Shown: positions 10,640-22,189, counted from the first letter of the stretch. The stretch is 64,000 bases of DNA from Dichetophora obliterata (GCA_963920525.1 OY986439.1:49479482-49543481); one strand, 5' to 3'. The notes: generated by a model not told the origin, from the sequence alone. Made by a program: numbers and translations.

Positions 10640-11515
10640 ATACCAGAGCACGAAAAAAAGGTGGGCCGGTATGGGTTAAGAGAAAGTCAGAAAGTCTCAG
10701 ATAGTTAAACAGTATATCAACATGTTTGTCTCAAATTATCTTCACTGTTCTAATACATAATAACGTCAAAATACCAAAAAATTTGATTTTTGGAGTTTAC
10801 AAATTAAAAATAAAAAAGTAAAAAAATAGGAATTTTGATAACCCTCCGGTTTTTCCTATAAAAATATATATCTCAGGAACCAGACGCCTCAGATAGTTTA
10901 ACAGTATACCAAAATGTTTGTATTCAAATTATCTTAACTTTTTCATCAAAATGTAATAACATCACTTCAATAATATGGACGCAATACCGCATAAATATAA
11001 AAAAAAAGATTTTTTGCGATTAAAAAAGGTCAAAGAGGTGGGCCGGAATGGGTTAATAAAAAGTCAAATAATTAAGTTTTTGATACCAAAAGATGCGCAA
11101 TGCGTTTGTGAAGATAAATGTAGAACGTTTTTATATCGTATCTTGAATAGTTTTTCTATTAAAAATCAAAAAGTAAAAAAAAAGGAATTTTGATAACCCT
11201 CTGATTTTTCCTCTAAAAATATATATCTCGAGAACCAGATGACTCAGATAGTTAAGCGGTGTACCAAAATGTTTGTATTTAAATTATCTAAATTTTTATA
11301 CCTCATTGAAATGACGTCACTTCAATATTACGGATTCTATGCCGCAAAAACTGCAAAAAATCGACTTTTTGCGTTTAAAAAAGGTCAAAACGCCGGGCCG
11401 GTATGGGTTAAAAAAAAAAAATAAAAATTTCCAAAATTTTTTTTCATCCATTTGCAAGTTTTTATCGCTAAGGAACTTTGATCAGGAAAAAAAAGTGTGA
11501 GAGTGTTATTCCCTA
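10640..11515 (-). repeat. Right long inverted repeat with internal modules
   Basis: This is the reverse-complement counterpart of the left arm. 'gggccggtatgggtta' words occur near 10660, 11038 (ggaatggg variant) and 11393, separated by the same 'gaaccag..', 'accaaaatg' and '(a)cttcaat' modules. The last 70 bp carry 'catttgcaagtttttatcgct' and the TTATTCCCTA tip. Similarity to the left arm is high over the outer 250 bp and lower further in. Short open frames here (for example 10975-11193) are by-products of the repeat. Confidence 0.8.
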
Positions 11516-11694
11516 ATGTACACATGCAGTTTATGAGCGGTGATCAAGAGGGCGTGACACTTTCTATATAACCTAAATTTGTTATATCGAATAGCTTTGT
11601 GGGTATAGGTCGCACATTCTTGGAATTCAGTATTCGACCTCAATTTAGACATGCTGTATAACTGATAACATTTTATGGGCGTTTGACAAGGAAG

Positions 11695-11724
11695 AGTGGC
11701 AGCAACGCGCCGGGTTTTAGCTAG
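11695..11724 (+). other. Helitron 3' terminus (GC-rich tail and CTAG)
   Basis: The last 30 bases hold GGCAGCAACGCGCC, GGGTTTTAG and CTAG, then host T. A GC-rich subterminal segment 10-12 bases before CTRR is the Helitron termination signal in insects; here the possible stem is short (GGC/GCC). This end orients the whole composite. Confidence 0.6.
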
Positions 11725-12010
11725 TGCGTAATAAAAGCAATAAACAATCATATAAACCGAATCGTCTAAATTGAGTCACAGCATTGCCAGGCTAACTTTT
11801 TACGGTTCGAAATTAAAATCTTGTATCTAAATGTACTAGAATTAAGTACACGTTTTTTTAAAAACAAAAACCAATACAGAATTGTTCTCAAATTTAAACC
11901 AAAAAGATTGTTGGGTGCAATAATATCCAGATTCCCATCTATTGTTCTTATATTTTTAGTTTTTATTTTACTTCTAATAACTATTGTAACGAATAATATA
12001 TTTTTAGCTA
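11725..12010. other. Spacer, nothing recognised
   Basis: AT-rich sequence between the Helitron end and the next MITE. Overlapping small frames exist on both strands, but none has a recognisable motif. Confidence 0.4.
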
Positions 12011-12773
12011 CACTCAAAAATATTTGTGTGTAAATATTAGTAATAACTGTGTCCGTTCTACGAATTTTATTCGTAGTTTTCAGCCACGAATAGGATTCGT
12101 AGAATCGACATATATTAGTACATATAACGAATATTTTAATCGTAAAAACCAGCAAAAAAAAATTCTGTCTGAGCTGGGGTTTGAACCTCGGCTCTTTAGT
12201 TTACGGGCCACGATTTATACCAGTAGGCTTCAGCCTCTTGGTATAAATCTTCCTGTTATTCTGTAGATGTTCTTGTTTGAAGCAAGGTTGAACTATTTCG
12301 GTTTTCAATTTTTTAAACTCTACTAATAATTCGTACATTCTACTAATAATTCGTACGGTCAGCCTACAAATGAATTTTTTATTTTTTTTTTTGGACGCAT
12401 AAAAAAAGAATGAATTGTTTCTACTAATATTATTTTCTATTCGTGAAATGTACAAAAGCATTAGTAAATACTACGAATGTAATGGAAGAAATTACGAAGT
12501 TATTCGTAAGACAAATTTGCAAATATTATTATTTATATGTACGCAATCATTGCACTATTATGAATTGATTTATTTCTGTTTACGAATATCATTATTATGT
12601 AAAACAAATAAATTCGTAGATACTACATCAGGCATTAGAAAGATTTTACCAATGAATTCGTAAAGATATCACAATAAAAATACCTTGTACATTGTGTGCA
12701 TATCTGTAGAATGTACGAATATTTTGTTTACGAATATCATTCGTAGAAATTTTACTAATAAATTTTTTGAGTG
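12011..12773. mobile_element. MITE with CACTCAAAAA ends and ATTCGTA motifs
   Basis: The ends are CACTCAAAAA (12011) and TTTTTTGAGTG (12773), flanked by TA on both sides (12009-12010, 12774-12775). The interior repeats the words 'attcgtag' and 'tacgaat' many times, often as facing pairs, so it is rich in small hairpins. There is no transposase. The tips resemble those of the 39655-42910 element (CACTCTAAAAA, also at TA), so the two may share a transposase. A tRNA-like segment sits inside near 12165-12260. Confidence 0.7.
12165..12262 (-). repeat. tRNA-like (SINE-type) fragment
   Basis: Read on the minus strand, the segment contains GGTTCAAACCCC, a good match to the Pol III B box (GGTTCRANNCC), followed by 'agctcagacagaa' and a T-run. 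Upstream is a palindrome 'tttatacca..tggtataaa'. I see no convincing cloverleaf. It resembles the heads of the SINE-like copies near 22.4 and 33.4 kb. Confidence 0.35.
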
Positions 12774-13045
12774 TAATAATCACAAATTTCGAATCATATA
12801 ACTCAGTACTCTCATTAAAAGCAACATCACAATTTTAGTCATTTTACCTTTGCTTTTTATATTTTCTTTATGCGTATATTGAAATATACACGTTTAAGTT
12901 ACTTGAAATGAACCAGTTTAACTACAAACATTAACGAACCTTTACTCTCGTATTAATTTTCCTTCCCAAAAACAGAGCTAAAAAGAACGCTGTAATATAT
13001 CTTTTGTTAAAATTCTAGCACAATAGTATTTTAATTATGAGTTAG

Positions 13046-13191
13046 TAGGCCTGTTTCCGTACTAACTTCAAGTAATTGTAATAGAATAAAAGAGTGACAT
13101 TGTGTATGTTATTCTTCTCTCTCGAGCTTCAAAAATTTGTAAAATTTCAACCAACTTTGACTTTCTTGAATCGAGTACGGAAACAGACCTA
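13046..13191. mobile_element. 146-bp MITE with TAGGCCTGTTTCCGTACT ends
   Basis: The left tip (13046-13063) and the reverse complement of the right tip (13174-13191) agree at 17 of 18 bases. The body has no coding potential. The size and GGCCTGTTTCCG tip are compatible with a PIF/Harbinger-type MITE, but no clean target duplication is visible, so the superfamily is open. Confidence 0.7.
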
Positions 13192-13204
13192 ATATTTGCA
13201 AAGT

Positions 13205-13505
13205 TTAAATTTTAAACCGCAAGTTTTTTAAAAATGCAGTAATATTTTAGTGGTACTAAAATTTAGTTCAAGATTTTTAACCGTTTATAGATACAATGAA
13301 ACACCCTGCAAATAAGAGAGTGTTCTAGATAGACCCCAATCACATAACAATTTTTTTTAGGAAGGAACAATTATAACACAAAAATTTAGAATTTTGCCCT
13401 GCTAGATTGGTCAAATCGCACACTGTGCGCAAGGTTTGAAAAAATGCAGTAATATTTTAGCAGGACTAAAATTTTGTCAACAATTTTTAACGGTGTATTT
13501 AAAAC
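13205..13505. repeat. Two diverged direct repeats of about 85 bp
   Basis: Copies at about 13205-13300 and 13420-13505 share 'aaaaatgcagtaatattttag', 'ggtactaaaatttt' variants and 'atttttaac(c/g)gt'. Sequence between them is unrelated. No function is suggested. Confidence 0.5.
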
Positions 13506-15180
13506 GAGAAACGAACACTTTAATGAATATTTATGAGCTCACCGCTAACTTTAAATAACTAATTTTATTTTATTTAGATCAAAATAAAAAGAAAAAGTTT
13601 TTAAAATGAATTAAAAACAATTCCTATTGAATTAAGATGGCGACAAGGTCATAGAAAGTATTCCAATCCCTTTAGAGCTTGCCTATGCTTACTCTATTAG
13701 ATTGACAGCTTTTCTTATTTCAATCAAATTATTGTGATTTTTCTATGCTTGCATACATCCTTTATCAAACCTTCAATAAAAAGCTGATCCTGCAAAGGCA
13801 TTCCATTATATAATCGCAGTACGGATAATAAATTGGCGCGCAATAGCTGAACGCATTAAAAATCGATGAAATTGTTGAAAACGTTAAACTCATGAAAGCA
13901 CAGTGAAGCAATCGTCCTTAACAAGGATTATGCGAAGAAATAGGATAAAACCAGACCAAAACCGTGAAGCCGAAACACACTCAAGTACGATGATAAAGCA
14001 GACATTTCAAAATAATTTAAAAGTAAAATGTTGAAAAATAAATAGAACGGAAAACTGAAATAAAAAAAAAAAAATAAAAAATAAAATGTAAGTTAACAAA
14101 TAGTTAGACTCACAAGAGACAAAATAGTAGCTAAAAAAGCAACAGTACTCGAAACTAAATAAAAGTGTAGACAGAAAATAACATCCGGTTATAACAAGCA
14201 GCGAAGGAAGCAATGGATTTTTTGTTCATCCTCTGTAAGCTATACTGCATATAAAGCAAAATTGAGTTATTCTTTATTAAGAGTTCGCAAGCATGTTTTC
14301 GAAATTTACTGTCAACGAGTGCGACAAACGGAAGGAAGTTGGCTCTAATGAAAATGCCAATCGTACTGAGTACCGGATGATGATGAGAAGCTGAAGGAGG
14401 AGGAGAGGTGTTAATTAATGCTCAAGCACAGTAGCTTTTAAAAGCTTTGCGTCAACCCAATCAATTCAAGTCAATTAAGGACAATAACATAATTACTGAT
14501 TATTACTTAATTAATGGTTAGTTATAAATGCGAAAAGAAAAATAGGAATATGAGGTGAATGTAAAAAATGCAGTTTGTTGTTATAAGCTGAGAAAGCAAG
14601 TGCATGAAGTAGTTTTGATAGTGAACATTGTAAAGCTAATGAGTATTTTACAATTATGAATGAGGAAGTGAAGAAGTCAGTTGCTTTACTCATCAATCAC
14701 TAAAAGTCAGCTTTTTGCTGAAAACTACCTTTTGCCATTAAACTCAAAACGATATTTTAATAGAATTCATCTTTCAGACTATGCATTTTTCATTAGTTGC
14801 TTCCGCATAGCAAACCAATTCTGGCCCAATCTAAAACTTAATTAAAAGGCCCGCTGTAGGCAAAAATTTACAGCAATGTTGATAAATAATTGATATTGAG
14901 ATGGACAGCAAAGTGAGAAAGAGTTACGGTAGGCTATGCTTTGCAAACTGACGATGAACTTAGTTTAGTAGAAACAAATTAAATAAACTTTAAGGAAAAT
15001 GACTTAAATTAAAAAAAAGTCTGAATGCCGCAATATCATAAATATAAATTTGCTCTCCTAAAATTTTAAGCTTGTGGCGTATGGGAGAAATAAGTTCTCA
15101 CGTGACGATTTGTTTGTTTACTTATTTTAAAAACCATTCAAATGATATTTATATATAATTTAATTTTTTAGCTGTGACCT
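13506..15180. other. Intergenic, no gene or repeat recognised
   Basis: This stretch is slightly less repetitive than its surroundings and lacks terminal repeats or transposase motifs. Purine-rich runs (14040-14090, 14390-14410) give spurious frames. It might be old unique DNA. Confidence 0.4.
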
Positions 15181-16431
15181 TTGACGAAAATGACGTGCCC
15201 AGATATAGAAAAGAATTCAAGCATGTCCAGTCTTATGGATGAAAATAGTTTCTCTGCTACTCTGGTAGTGAATTTGTCGTGTCAGAAACTAATGAAAGTA
15301 GCATCACAGAAGATTTTTCTGAAGAAAAAGATGTGTGTAGGAAGAGGAGAGGTGTTATTCCAAATATTCATCTGAAAGTAAAAAAAAAGGAAACAAAAAT
15401 TTTTAAGAAACGCTGGACTACCTTATACACCTCTTTCTAAATCAAAAACCAGTATGAATGCCAGGTGTATACGGCCCCCTTGCGGAGCAAAGTGTCGAAA
15501 GTAATTAAACCAAAATACAGGTATGCCTACACACATGGGCTTCGCAAATACAATAATGCATTCTCCTTTGAGGTCAACTCAGAGCGTATAAGAGTGTGTA
15601 AGACTTTTTTTAAAAGAACTCTAGATATAAATGACAGAGTTATACGAACAGTAATTAAAAAAAAAAAACGAAGAAGGTTTCGTTGAGCTTGACCTTCGTT
15701 GAAAGCATAACAACCATCCTAAAGTAAGCCCTGAAATTAAAAACAGTATTAGAGAATTTATTCAAAATATACCAAGAATCGAGTCGCATTACTTAAGTGC
15801 CCAAACTTCGCGGGAGTATATTGAAAATAGAGAAAAAGTTTTGCTGACCTATATCACGACTACAAGGAATCTCGTGAGTTGGAAAATTTACCATTGGGAA
15901 GTAAAATTATGTTCTACAGAATATTTAACACAGAATTCAATATATCCTTCTTTAAACCAAAAAAAGATCAGTGTGATCTCTGCGAGTCATTTCTAAACGC
16001 AGATGAAAATGAAAAAAACCATTTAAGGGAATCTTATAACACACACCAAGAAGAAAAGGAGTTATGCCGAAAAGGAAAAGATACTGACAAGAAAATAAAT
16101 AATGTAGCTGTATATGCCTTACAGGCTGTTTTATCATTGCCAAAAGGATTTACTTCTTGTTTTTACTATAAAAGTAAAATTAATTGCTACAATTTCACTG
16201 TTAGTGATCTCAGCGCAAGCAATGTAGAATGTCTTTTTTTGGACTGAATAGAAGGAAAACGCTGTGGTAATGAGATAGGAACATTTGTGCTTTTATACAT
16301 TGTGAGTCTTGTACAAAGGGAAAAAAAATCCCCAAGACTTAGATCTAATTTTCTATTCTGATAACTGCTGTGGACAGCAAAAAAATAAGTACATACTTTC
16401 AATGTATGCATATGCTATTCATACCCTCCAG

Positions 16432-17008
16432 GAAAAATCGGAAGGCTTCCATCTTAAAGTGATAAAAAAACATTCCCCACCGTATCTTTTGAAACATAAG
16501 GGTAGTTTTGTATTTATATTGTTTCCCCACCGCATCTTTTGGAAGCTTAAGTGTAGTTTTGTATTTATATTGTTTCCATACCGCTTCTTTAAGAATGCAT
16601 GTGGAAACTTTTATTTACTGTCAAGCAATGACAATAGAAAATATTAATATCATTGTTTTCTAGCCACTTATTGTAGAATTCGATAGTCTAGTGGTAGCGC
16701 GCTCGACTCTCGCTCAGGGGTCCCGGGTTCGAACCCTGGCCGAATCCATTTTCATAACAAGGGAGAGGAATGTTTCCACATTAATTCTTAAAACAGGGGA
16801 GAGGACTGCTTCCAATTCACTTTTGAGGACAGCGGAGAGAAATGTTTCCACATGAATTTTTAACACAGCGGGGAGGAATGTTTCCCTCTAATGACATGCT
16901 ATGTTAAAAAAGCAATGGAGTGTGCAACAAAGGGGAATGCTTCCTACATTCCATGGAATGTTTCCTGGTAACATCCGGGAGAGCTCAAATTTCCTGGTGG
17001 GTACGTAT
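16432..17008. mobile_element. Insertion splitting the DDE pseudogene; 56-bp and 36-bp repeats
   Basis: The family's protein normally reads straight from the YAIHTLQ block to NLRSITHKY; here 577 bp intervene. The insert contains two 56-bp direct repeats ('tttcc..accgcatcttttg..aagtgtagttttgtatttatattg', 16476-16590). It also has about four 36-bp units of 'gggagaggaatgtttccac' (16759-16890), which read as the reverse complement of the first set's 'ggaaacattcccc' theme. A tRNA-like gene lies between the two sets. No GT-AG borders are present, so it is not an intron. No clear target duplication. Confidence 0.55.
16676..16748 (+). tRNA. tRNA-like gene or pseudogene, possible anticodon CTC
   Basis: An A box (TAGTCTAGTGG) and a perfect B box (GGTTCGAACCC) are spaced as in a tRNA. 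The T arm (CCGGG/CCTGG) closes a TTCGAAC loop. The acceptor GAATTCG/CGAATCC pairs with one A-C mismatch and there is an extra C before the 3' half. The anticodon stem CTCGA/TCAGG is imperfect, around loop CTCTCGC, giving anticodon CTC (Glu) if real. These defects, and its place inside a repeat within a dead transposase gene, favour a tRNA pseudogene or SINE head over a working gene. Confidence 0.5.
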
Positions 17009-17854
17009 AATCTGAGAAGTATTACTCATAAATATCTCATTCACGGCCACTCTCAAAACGAAGGAGACAATGTGCATAGCGTGATTGAAAAACAAGTAAA
17101 ATGGCATTTAAGTAGTAATCCAATATACACTCCACAACAATACATAAGCCTCATAGCAACTGCTAAAAGGACTGGCCGACCATATAAAGTTAAAGAATTA
17201 TCTTATGATGATTTTTATGATTTAAAGTCACTACAAGAAGAGTGGGGTCAAAATTTTTCCAAAAATGATGACAATGAGAAAGTTATATGGCACAACATTA
17301 AAGTTTTGCATATTAATAAAAAAAAACGTCGATTCCTTCTTCTATAAAACATCATATAAAGAAACCAGCTTTCAAAGAGTATGTGTAAGGAAGAGCAACT
17401 TAAAGACTTTTAAGCCTTGGAGTTCTATCGAGTAAGTAGTCTATATTCAAACTAATTAAATGTTTATATTCAAGGTACTATCTAACCCTTGACGCCAAGA
17501 AAAATGCATTTATTTTTTTATATACCCATAACACGCTTTAAAATTTTAGATTATGCTCGTTGTATTCCGAAAGGCTGCCGCTTTCAGACGTAAAACAAAG
17601 ACATTCAAGATCTGGCTCGTCAAAACCACATCCCACAAAGCTCCTATCAGACGTTTTACAAAAACTTAATTAATACATAAAAATTTAAAACTAAAAAAAC
17701 CTTGTTAATATTAAATTTTTTTAATGAATTGAGCAATATTTTTTTTAATACTGTGATGAATATTTTTATATATTTTTTTATAAAATACATTTCAAAAAAA
17801 TCAAATGTAAAAAATCAGTTGACGAATGGGTTTTTTTGAAAAAGAAAGCGTTTT

Positions 17855-18680
17855 TTATCAGTTAAAGAGGCGCAACTTGAATTTTGATCGAAAAATTTCA
17901 GTTAAAGTGTCATAACTCTGAAATGTTTTTATTTGCACAATCCTGATATTAAATGACAAAAACTTGAGCTAAACTTTTTTCTAATGAGTACGAAGCTTTA
18001 CTTTCAATTAAAAAAAAAATATAATTTTCATGTTTTTTAGTATTTTTCTTACTTAAATGCTTGTTAACTAAGAGATTTCAAAAATTAAATCAATTTTTAT
18101 CAGTTAAAGAGGCACAAATTGAATTTTGATCAAAAAATTTCAGTTAAAGTGTCATAACTCCGAAATGTTTTTATTTGCACAATCCTGATATTAAATGACA
18201 AAAACTTCAGCTAAACTTTCTTCTTATAAGAATGAAGCTTTACTTTCAATTTAAAAAAAAAAATAAATATCATGTTTCTTAGTAATTTTCTTACTTAAAT
18301 GCTTGTTAACTAAGAGATTTCAAAAATTAAATCAATTTTTATCAGTTAAAGAGGCACAAATTGAATTTTGATCAAAAAATTTCAGTTAAAGTGTCATAAC
18401 TCCGAAATGTTTTTATTTGCACATTCCTGATATGAAATGACAAAAAATTTTTCTAAACTTTCTTCTAATAAGAATAAAGCTTTTCTTTGAACTTAAATTA
18501 TGAAAGAAATTTCATGTTTCTTGGTCATTTTCTTACTTAAATGCTTGTTAATTAGGAGACTCTTAAAATTAAAGAATTTTTATCAGTTAAAGAGGCACAA
18601 TTTGAGATAATATCACTAGTCGTTCGAAATAATTTCAGTTAAAAAGTCATAACTCAAAATTATCCTTTATTTTTACAATT
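17855..18680 (+). repeat. 241-bp tandem repeat, about 3.4 copies
   Basis: Units begin at 'atcagttaaagaggc' near 17857, 18099, 18341 and 18582. Each contains 'tttcagttaaagtgtcataactc', 'tttttatttgcacaatcctgatat' and 'cttacttaaatgcttgttaa'. The last copy is partial and more diverged. The middle copies are nearly identical, suggesting recent unequal exchange or slippage. Confidence 0.85.
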
Positions 18681-18830
18681 ATAAAATGGGGTTTCTGCAT
18701 TGTGGAACCAAATTTGTTTTTAATACTGCAATCGTTTGATCTTAAACAGTTTTTTGCTTCTCCTGAAAATTTATGTTTTTTGAGTTGTGACTGTTTTGTA
18801 TTTAGTGTGCGATATATTAGTTTTTTTTTT

Positions 18831-19773
18831 TACCCACGAAACCCAACCCTTATGGACCAAATTGAGCTCATGAATAAAAAAACCTCGTTTTTTCGTATAA
18901 AAGCTTTGTTCAAACAAAAACAACCTATTAAACCTATTTCAACCTATATTAACGAACACTTTGGGTACATAATCCTCCTAGAGTAAAAAAATAAATGTAA
19001 TTTTTTCACATATATATTATGCAGGAGCGAATTTCAAAAGTGCATAGCATCGATTTGGCTCAGGGCACATTAAACAGGTGTTGTAATGAAAATGTGAACT
19101 ACAAAATTTCATTTCGATCTGATTGCATCTTCCTGCTCCGGTTTGTTCTAAAAATCAGGACTTTTTTTAAAAACTAACGGTATGAAAAATCTTAAGAAGT
19201 GGTTTGGAGGAACATGAAATGGAGGTACACAAAATTTCGTTCTGTTCTGATAACATCTTTCTGCTCTAAGATATCCTTAAAAATGACATAAATTAAAAAA
19301 AAACTATATTGCAATGATGTTTACATTAAGTTATATGTATGTTCTTACCCAAATATTGATTTTATGAAATTTTTTCTGATACAAGGTCATCTTCTTATTT
19401 CAGAATGTTTTTGAAAATTGCATATTTTTCAAATATCATAAAAATCGTTAAAAATTAGCGCCAAATCAACTGAAAATACGATAAACTAAGGACATACAAA
19501 ATTTCATTACGATCTGACCACAAATGCCTATAATGAAAATTTATTTGAAAAACTTCGTTGGAGAAAATTAGTTTTAATACCTTTGAGGTCTTTTTAGGGA
19601 CACAGAAGGTTGGTTAATTTGTAATTTCACTTAGCGCCAGTATATCAGGGGAGTATTTTTCCATCAAAAAACTTACTTATTTTTGTTTGAACAAAGCTTT
19701 TATACGAAAAAAATTAGTTTTTTTTAATTATGAGGTCAATTTGGACCATAAGGGTTGGGTTTCGAGGGTTAAA
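18831..19773. repeat. Inverted repeat, 93-bp arms, 757-bp spacer
   Basis: The left arm (18831-18923) and right arm (19681-19773) are reverse complements with a few differences. They share 'gaaacccaacccttatgg', 'ccaaattga' and 'cgtataaaagctttgttcaaa'. The spacer holds two related blocks ('caaaatttc.tt.c.atctgat..catctt.ctgctc', near 19105 and 19225). It may be a foldback element; target duplications are not evident. Confidence 0.65.
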
Positions 19774-22189
19774 ATTTTCTAAAAAATTATTATTCAGATA
19801 ATTCTTAATGTTTCACTCATTGACACGAGGTCGATAAAGTTAATGATAACATTTAAAAAAAAAAAACTGCATCAACGTGTTTTTGACCTTGAACCTTCGA
19901 TTTCTCGAAAACGGGCCGAAGGATTAAAAATCGGTAAACGCCACTGGATTCAACGCCCTCAAATTATGCTGAAATGATATGCCCCTAGCTTGTTTGTAAA
20001 AAAAGTAACCGATTAATGCACAGTGTTATTAAATAAACACAAATATTTTTATATTTTGCATTTGAAAATAAAACAAATATTTTTATATTTTGCATTTGAA
20101 AATAAAACAAAATACTTTAATTTTAAGATTTAAAATTTTTACATGGTATTTAGTATTTTTTTCGCAGGCGAAGCAGCGGGTATTTGCAAATTATACATAA
20201 ATAATAAAATAATTTCTAACTGCGATCTGATGCTATTTTAAAGTGGCTGCTATTTTTTCTGCTTTGCATTAACATTTAAAATTATTGCTTGGAAAATCGT
20301 AACATTAAAATGTTCCTCTATTAATGTAAATACTATCATAAATGTAACAACTAGTCTAGTTTTCCCAATTTTAAATTTTCATTAAAGCCTTTTTCAACTC
20401 ATGCGCTCTTCCGCTTTAGCACTCAAGCGCATAGCTCCATTTCAGAATTTTTAAGTAAACAGGAAATAAAACCATTTGTAACTTCCGGCTGTGCTCGAAT
20501 TTAAATGCAGAAATTTTGGCTTTTATGTAAGGAAATTTGACAGTGACTCCTAAAAATTAAGCCTGTTGAACTTTGTTGAACGAATTGTAGACAAATCACC
20601 TCGGGTACTTATAGCTTCGCCTCTAAACTTGCTCTTCAAATATAATTATAATTGTTATAAATAATTATTTCTGCAAATATAATTTATCTTTGGATTTAAT
20701 GTCCCTGGTCAGAGCCATAACTGAACCGTCTCATTCCATTGCTTTCGATTTACAACTACTTGACATTTAATCCCTAGTGATAGTTTTTGTGCGTTTGTGA
20801 TGTTTTACTTGCTTATGTTGTTGTCTCGTTTCCATGAAAAGCTTGTCAAATTTTATTATTTGTATGTAGAAATGGCAACGCTATATACAGCTTTGGGGGA
20901 TTTTATTTGTTCAAAACTTTCCAAAGTACATAGATACTTATGCTTTATGATACAGGTGCCTTTGTTGTTAAGGAAGCGGAAATTAAATATGTTTTCTTGA
21001 GATAAGAAAGCTGTCTTATTGTTTGTCTGTACGTATGTTTATCTGTTATTGTGGAACAGTGGCACAGTGAAATCATTCATGGTTGTTCCAAAAAACACAA
21101 TATTTCTTTAACTTTAACAGCAAAAAACAAAAGTATGTTTAATAATACCCGTATAGTTGTTAGATATATGACGTATGAAGGTTAACTTAAACTAATGTCT
21201 GTTGCTGCAGCCAGTTGCTGCTGAGGGTATGAATGAAATTTCTGTAATGTTTTCATATGTTTAAAAGAATTTAGGTTGTTGCTTTAAACTATTTATGGCC
21301 ACAACTTGTACAAAAATCTTCCACTGTATCGGTCGATCTGTTTGTTTGTTTGACTGTTTAAAGATTCTATTATGTTTAAAGTAAGGAAGCAACAACATTT
21401 CAGTGCATGAAATATTGTCTATCTGTCTTAGGTATGCTCTTAAGGAACTCATATGTATATAATTTGATCTTTCTGTTTACTTCTGTTTTTTAAGAACATT
21501 AATTTTTAAAAGTAATAAAAAAAGTATCTTATTAAGCCGCGTCAAATGTCACTCAAGAGAATTAATGAAATAATATTGAGACTTAACAACTTAAGTGCCC
21601 TTTATTTTCATTGTTGCTAACTTGATCTGATGAAAAAATATCATACTAACTTACTGCATTGTTCATCGTTAATAACGTTATATTTCATGTAAGCTTATTT
21701 TTAGCAATTATTTTGATAAACTTATTTAAGTTCAAAGTTCAATTGAACTGCTGTTAAAAATTCTCGTTGCTAAAAGATTAAAGTCATTTAATAACTTCTA
21801 TGTTTAATAACTGTTGTATTCTTAAATTGTATTTTTTCATTTATTTTATTTGGGTCAGCATGACAACATTTATTTTACATGGCCAATAAACACGAGCCTC
21901 AAAGAAAAAGCTTTTATTTTAATGTTTAAATTTGCGAACAATTCATTAAATTTTAGGTTGTTTGTCGATGTTTTTTAATTAAATATATCTGACGGTTCTT
22001 ACACACACGTACACGTAATGCATGAAAAAAGTGTTCCTGATTTTAGTTGTTGTTTTGGGTAGGTCAGTATAGCTTCACTTGCATGTGTTGCCATGTAATC
22101 ATTGAACACATTAGCGCATAAAATTAATTAGTGCAAAAACTGTTGTGTTATCCCTCTTATACTCACCCACACACGTACACACACATTAA
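19774..22189. other. Long stretch without recognised genes
   Basis: A 34-bp unit ('aaatatttttatattttgc..') is perfectly duplicated at 20041-20108. The rest is AT-rich with several mixed-composition segments (20380-20640, 20980-21330) that have neither TE ends nor protein motifs. Small frames such as 20797-21000 lack recognisable domains. This could be one of the few stretches of ordinary intergenic or intronic DNA in the window. Confidence 0.4.

Larger units (their letters stand above)
6781..11515 (+). mobile_element. Apparently intact 4.7-kb DNA transposon, 8-bp target duplication
   Basis: The element starts TAGGGCGTAAC and ends GTTATTCCCTA, so the tips are inverted copies (TAGGG..TAAC). 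It is flanked on both sides by ATGTACAC (6773-6780 and 11516-11523), and fusing the flanks restores the 141-bp Helitron repeat unit. It is 4735 bp long and carries one three-exon gene between two long modular inverted repeats. An 8-bp duplication fits hAT, P or similar superfamilies, but the TAGGG tips and the protein match none of the textbook families closely. The gene has no internal stop, so the element may be recently active. A deleted relative lies at about 51828-52787. Confidence 0.9.
2371..11724 (+). mobile_element. Helitron-like non-autonomous element (nested composite)
   Basis: The left end begins TCTATATCAATATATATAAA directly after an A (2370). The right end finishes GCGCCGGGTTTTAGCTAG at 11724 and is followed by T (11725). 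This is the signature of Helitrons: 5' TC, 3' CTAG after a GC-rich subterminal stretch, insertion between A and T, no target duplication. The leader 'gactccgaaac..ctgaaccgatt' just inside the 5' end is also familiar from insect Helitron-associated repeats. The body consists of tandem repeats and encodes no Rep/helicase, so it would depend on a helper. Two other elements interrupt it: a mariner at 2834-3750 and a 4.7-kb transposon at 6781-11515. Additional 5'-like ends at about 2824 and 5175 suggest it is a chain of partial copies. The order of insertions (Helitron first) is certain; the superfamily is likely. Confidence 0.65.
15181..17669 (+). pseudogene. DDE-type transposase-like pseudogene, several frameshifts
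   Basis: Consecutive blocks in changing frames match a protein family common in insects as uncharacterised TE-derived proteins. The N-terminal block ends RRGVIPNIHLKVKKKETK (to about 15400). Next come VYTAPLRSKVSKVIKPKYRY and RVCKTFFKRTLDIN (15465-15686), then HNNHPKVSPEIKNSIREFIQ (15710 on). FNISFFKPKKDQCDLCESF and FYYKSKINCYNFTVSDL lie in 15879-16247, FYSDNCCGQQKNKY at about 16345-16390, and THKYLIHGHSQNEGDNVHS to YDDFYDLKSL in 17024-17230. A GTAAGT donor at 17429 and a TTTTAG acceptor near 17550 define an intron; the last exon ends KDIQDLARQNHIPQ..FYKNL. The first D/SDN and HGHSQNEGD blocks are the likely catalytic regions. At least four frameshifts or stops, plus a 577-bp insertion (16432-17008), make it dead. 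I cannot name the superfamily with certainty. Confidence 0.75.

Noticed and set aside
10975..11424. Lys-rich plus-strand frames in the right inverted repeat
   Set aside because: They are readings of the modular repeat and recur with each module.
12011..12773. Possible small-RNA genes from the many ATTCGTA hairpins
   Set aside because: The hairpins are short and explained by the MITE's internal repeats; no evidence of a defined precursor.
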